64,000 nucleotides of DNA, taken from assembly GCA_026826555.1 (NCBI GenBank), contig JAKSZT010053883.1, positions 26,717,119 through 26,781,118 on the forward strand, given 5' to 3'. The notes under the pieces were generated by a model, which was given only the letters and a program-made list of their open reading frames with translations, did not search any database and had not been told where the DNA came from. The DNA comes from Tolypeutes matacus. Its lineage: Eukaryota; Chordata; Mammalia; Cingulata; Chlamyphoridae. A program made the position numbers and the translations under genes. This document shows, in pieces, positions 62,018 through 64,000 of the stretch (its first letter is position 1; each line of letters starts with the position of its first letter).

Positions 62018-63999
62018 GAGCTTCTGGTTAACTAACATGGTGGCATGAGATGCTCTAGGGTCTTTGAACAACCATAATCTTTGGACAACTAGCAAAACCT
62101 GGCAGATCCATCTTCCTCATAACTCCAGAAAACAATTAAAGAGTTGCAGTAACTTGGCGAGTGCCAAAACAAGATAAGACAACTTTTAAAAAACAGTAGG
62201 AGAAGCTTGTGGTGCACTTTCTGGCCCTTCTCTCACCCCTTCCTTGGTGTAATGTGGAGCTAGCTTGTGCTCCCATTGTGGGTCCCTGACCCTGTTTTGA
62301 AGACAGCAGAGTAACACCTATGTGCATACTGCTGTGCCTGTATATTGGTGCTAATCTACTGGTTGGAAGCATGAAAGACTGAACCAGGAAACTTGTCTCT
62401 GCCTTGCTCTCCCAGAATTCACCCTGCAGGCAGAAGCAGATTGTGGACAGCTAAAGCACATTGTTACAAAACAATTAAGCTAAAGAGTCCTGGGGAAAAG
62501 GATTACCAGATTTAAGACATAAAATAGAGCACTCTGGATGGGGGAAAAGTCTATTTCAAGTGAGTAGAGGGAGTATTTGAATTGCTGTAAATGGAGGATT
62601 TCCTAAGGCCATGAACCAGCACAAGCCCAGGACAAGACTCAAGCTCAGAAAAGACAGAGAGGTCCCTGCACTTCACTTTTGCCTCAGGCTTAACACTGAA
62701 GGAGAGTACCAGACAACACAGAGCCAATTTGCAAAGACAGTGAAAGGAGTTTTTTTGCATTGGTTTGTTTATTTTTGTTATGACAGGCAATCTCTGTCAT
62801 ATCACTAGTTGGATGCAAATAGACAACTCAGCATCTAAAACCAAAAGTTAATGTTTTAAAATATTAAAATGTGAGTATACAATAAAGAGTAAAAAACAAA
62901 CAAATAAACAAGAAATCATGGCCCATCCAAAGGAACAAATTAAAAAGCCAGAAACCACCATCAAAGACCAGACTTAGGACACACTAGACAAAGACTTTTA
63001 AAAAAAGATCCTCAATATGCTCAATGAGATAAAGCAAGACATAGAGAAAGAACTACAGGATATCAGGAAAACAATGAATGAAAAATATGACAATCTTAAT
63101 GAAGAGAGAAATTTTTTAAAGGAACCAAATAGAAATACTGGAGTTAAAGACCACAACAACTGAAATGAAAATTCCATAGAGGGTTTCAGTAGCAGATTAG
63201 AGCTGGTAGAAGAAAGATTCAATGAACTTGAAGACAAGACAATTGAAATTATTTTGGTTGAGTAGCAGAAAGAAAAAAGAATTTAAAAAGGTGAACAGAG
63301 CCTAAGAGACCCATGGGACACCATCAAGGTCCAGTATTTGCATTATGGGAGTCCCAAAATGAGAAGAAAGAGAAAGGGAAAGAAGGAATATTCAAAGAAA
63401 TAGTGGCAGAAAATGTCCCCAATTTAATGAAAGACATGAATATACACATTCAAGAATCCCAATTTACCCCAAATAGGATAAACTCAATGAGAACAACACT
63501 CAGACACATAGTAGTCAAACTGCCCAATGCCAAGAACCAGGAGAGAGTACTAAAAGTACAAGAGAAAAGTAATGTGTTATGTACAAGGGAGTCCCATAAG
63601 TATAAGTGCTGATTTCTCATCAGAAACCATGGAGGAAAGAAGGCAGTGGGATGTAATATTTAAAGTGCTAAGAAAACAATTGCCAAATGAGAATTTTATA
63701 TACAGCAAGACTCTCTTTCAAAAATTAGGGAGCAGGGAGCAGATGTAGCTCAATTGGTTGAGAGCCTGCTTCCCATGTATGAGGTCCTGGGTTTAATCCC
63801 CAGTACCCCCTAAAAAAAAAAAAAATGAGGGAGTGATCAAGACATTCCCTGATAAATAAAAGCTGAGGGAGTTTACTAGCTCTAGACTTGCCCTACAAGC
63901 CATGCTAATGGCGGTTCTTCAGACTGAAAGGACCTAGACAGTGGATTGAAGCAGCATAAAGAAAGTCCTCTATTAAAGGTAACTATATGGGTAATTATA
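62018..63999 (+). mobile_element. HAL1/L1 ORF1 element, runs off window
   Basis: Leader with AACATGGTGGCATGAG, then a degraded ORF1: helical part near 63000-63240 and the RNA-binding part near 63313-63612 with NVPNLMKDMNIHIQESQ and RHIVVKLPNAKNQERVLK. HAL1-type 3' sequence continues to the window end. Order matches the copy at 53885-59040. Stops and frameshifts are frequent. Confidence 0.72.
63732..63822 (+). mobile_element. Older DAS SINE monomer
   Basis: GCAGATGTAGCTCAATTGG head, B box GGGTTTAATCC, poly(A). Flanked by AAAAATTAGGG / AAAAATGAGGG; inserted in the HAL1 copy. Confidence 0.88.
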
Positions 64000-64000
64000 A

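Overview
This is vertebrate nuclear DNA, from a placental mammal and almost certainly an armadillo (Dasypus or a close relative). Two observations lead there. The only complete protein-coding gene is a five-exon TRIM62 on the minus strand. The intergenic DNA is full of tRNA-derived SINEs of the DAS type known from the nine-banded armadillo, present as monomers, dimers and chimeric forms. I see no bacterial, plasmid or CRISPR features.

Layout: 1-7299 lies downstream of TRIM62 and holds its 3'UTR plus old MIR/L2 debris. 7300-32126 is the TRIM62 coding span, with exons at 32126-31719, 21883-21788, 17224-16968, 16099-15984 and 7850-7300. These join to 1428 nt, or 475 codons plus stop, with consensus GT-AG junctions. 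Exon 1 sits in a CpG island (about 31440-33010), and the introns carry mainly ancient MIR, L2, hAT and LTR fossils. A tandem duplication with embedded CA repeats lies just upstream (32845-33205).

From about 36 kb to the end the character changes to gene-free, AT-rich, heavily nested retroelement DNA. It contains about 18 DAS-SINE insertions, mostly with clear target-site duplications. It also contains an antisense ERVL-like provirus remnant (about 40985-50850) that hosts a younger short provirus, a solo LTR, a SINE, an RPL23A processed pseudogene and other insertions. From 53.9 kb onward there are several broken HAL1/L1 copies.

I found no convincing new gene or undescribed system. The points most worth a second look are a DAS SINE that appears to have 3'-transduced an LTR fragment, the defective provirus with intact 5-bp target duplications and a tRNA-Leu-like primer site, growth of a tetranucleotide microsatellite inside a SINE dimer linker, the CA-rich duplication beside the TRIM62 CpG island, and a strong G-quadruplex motif 20 nt past the exon 1 splice donor. 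Repeat family names are recognised from memory of consensus sequences, not from a database search.
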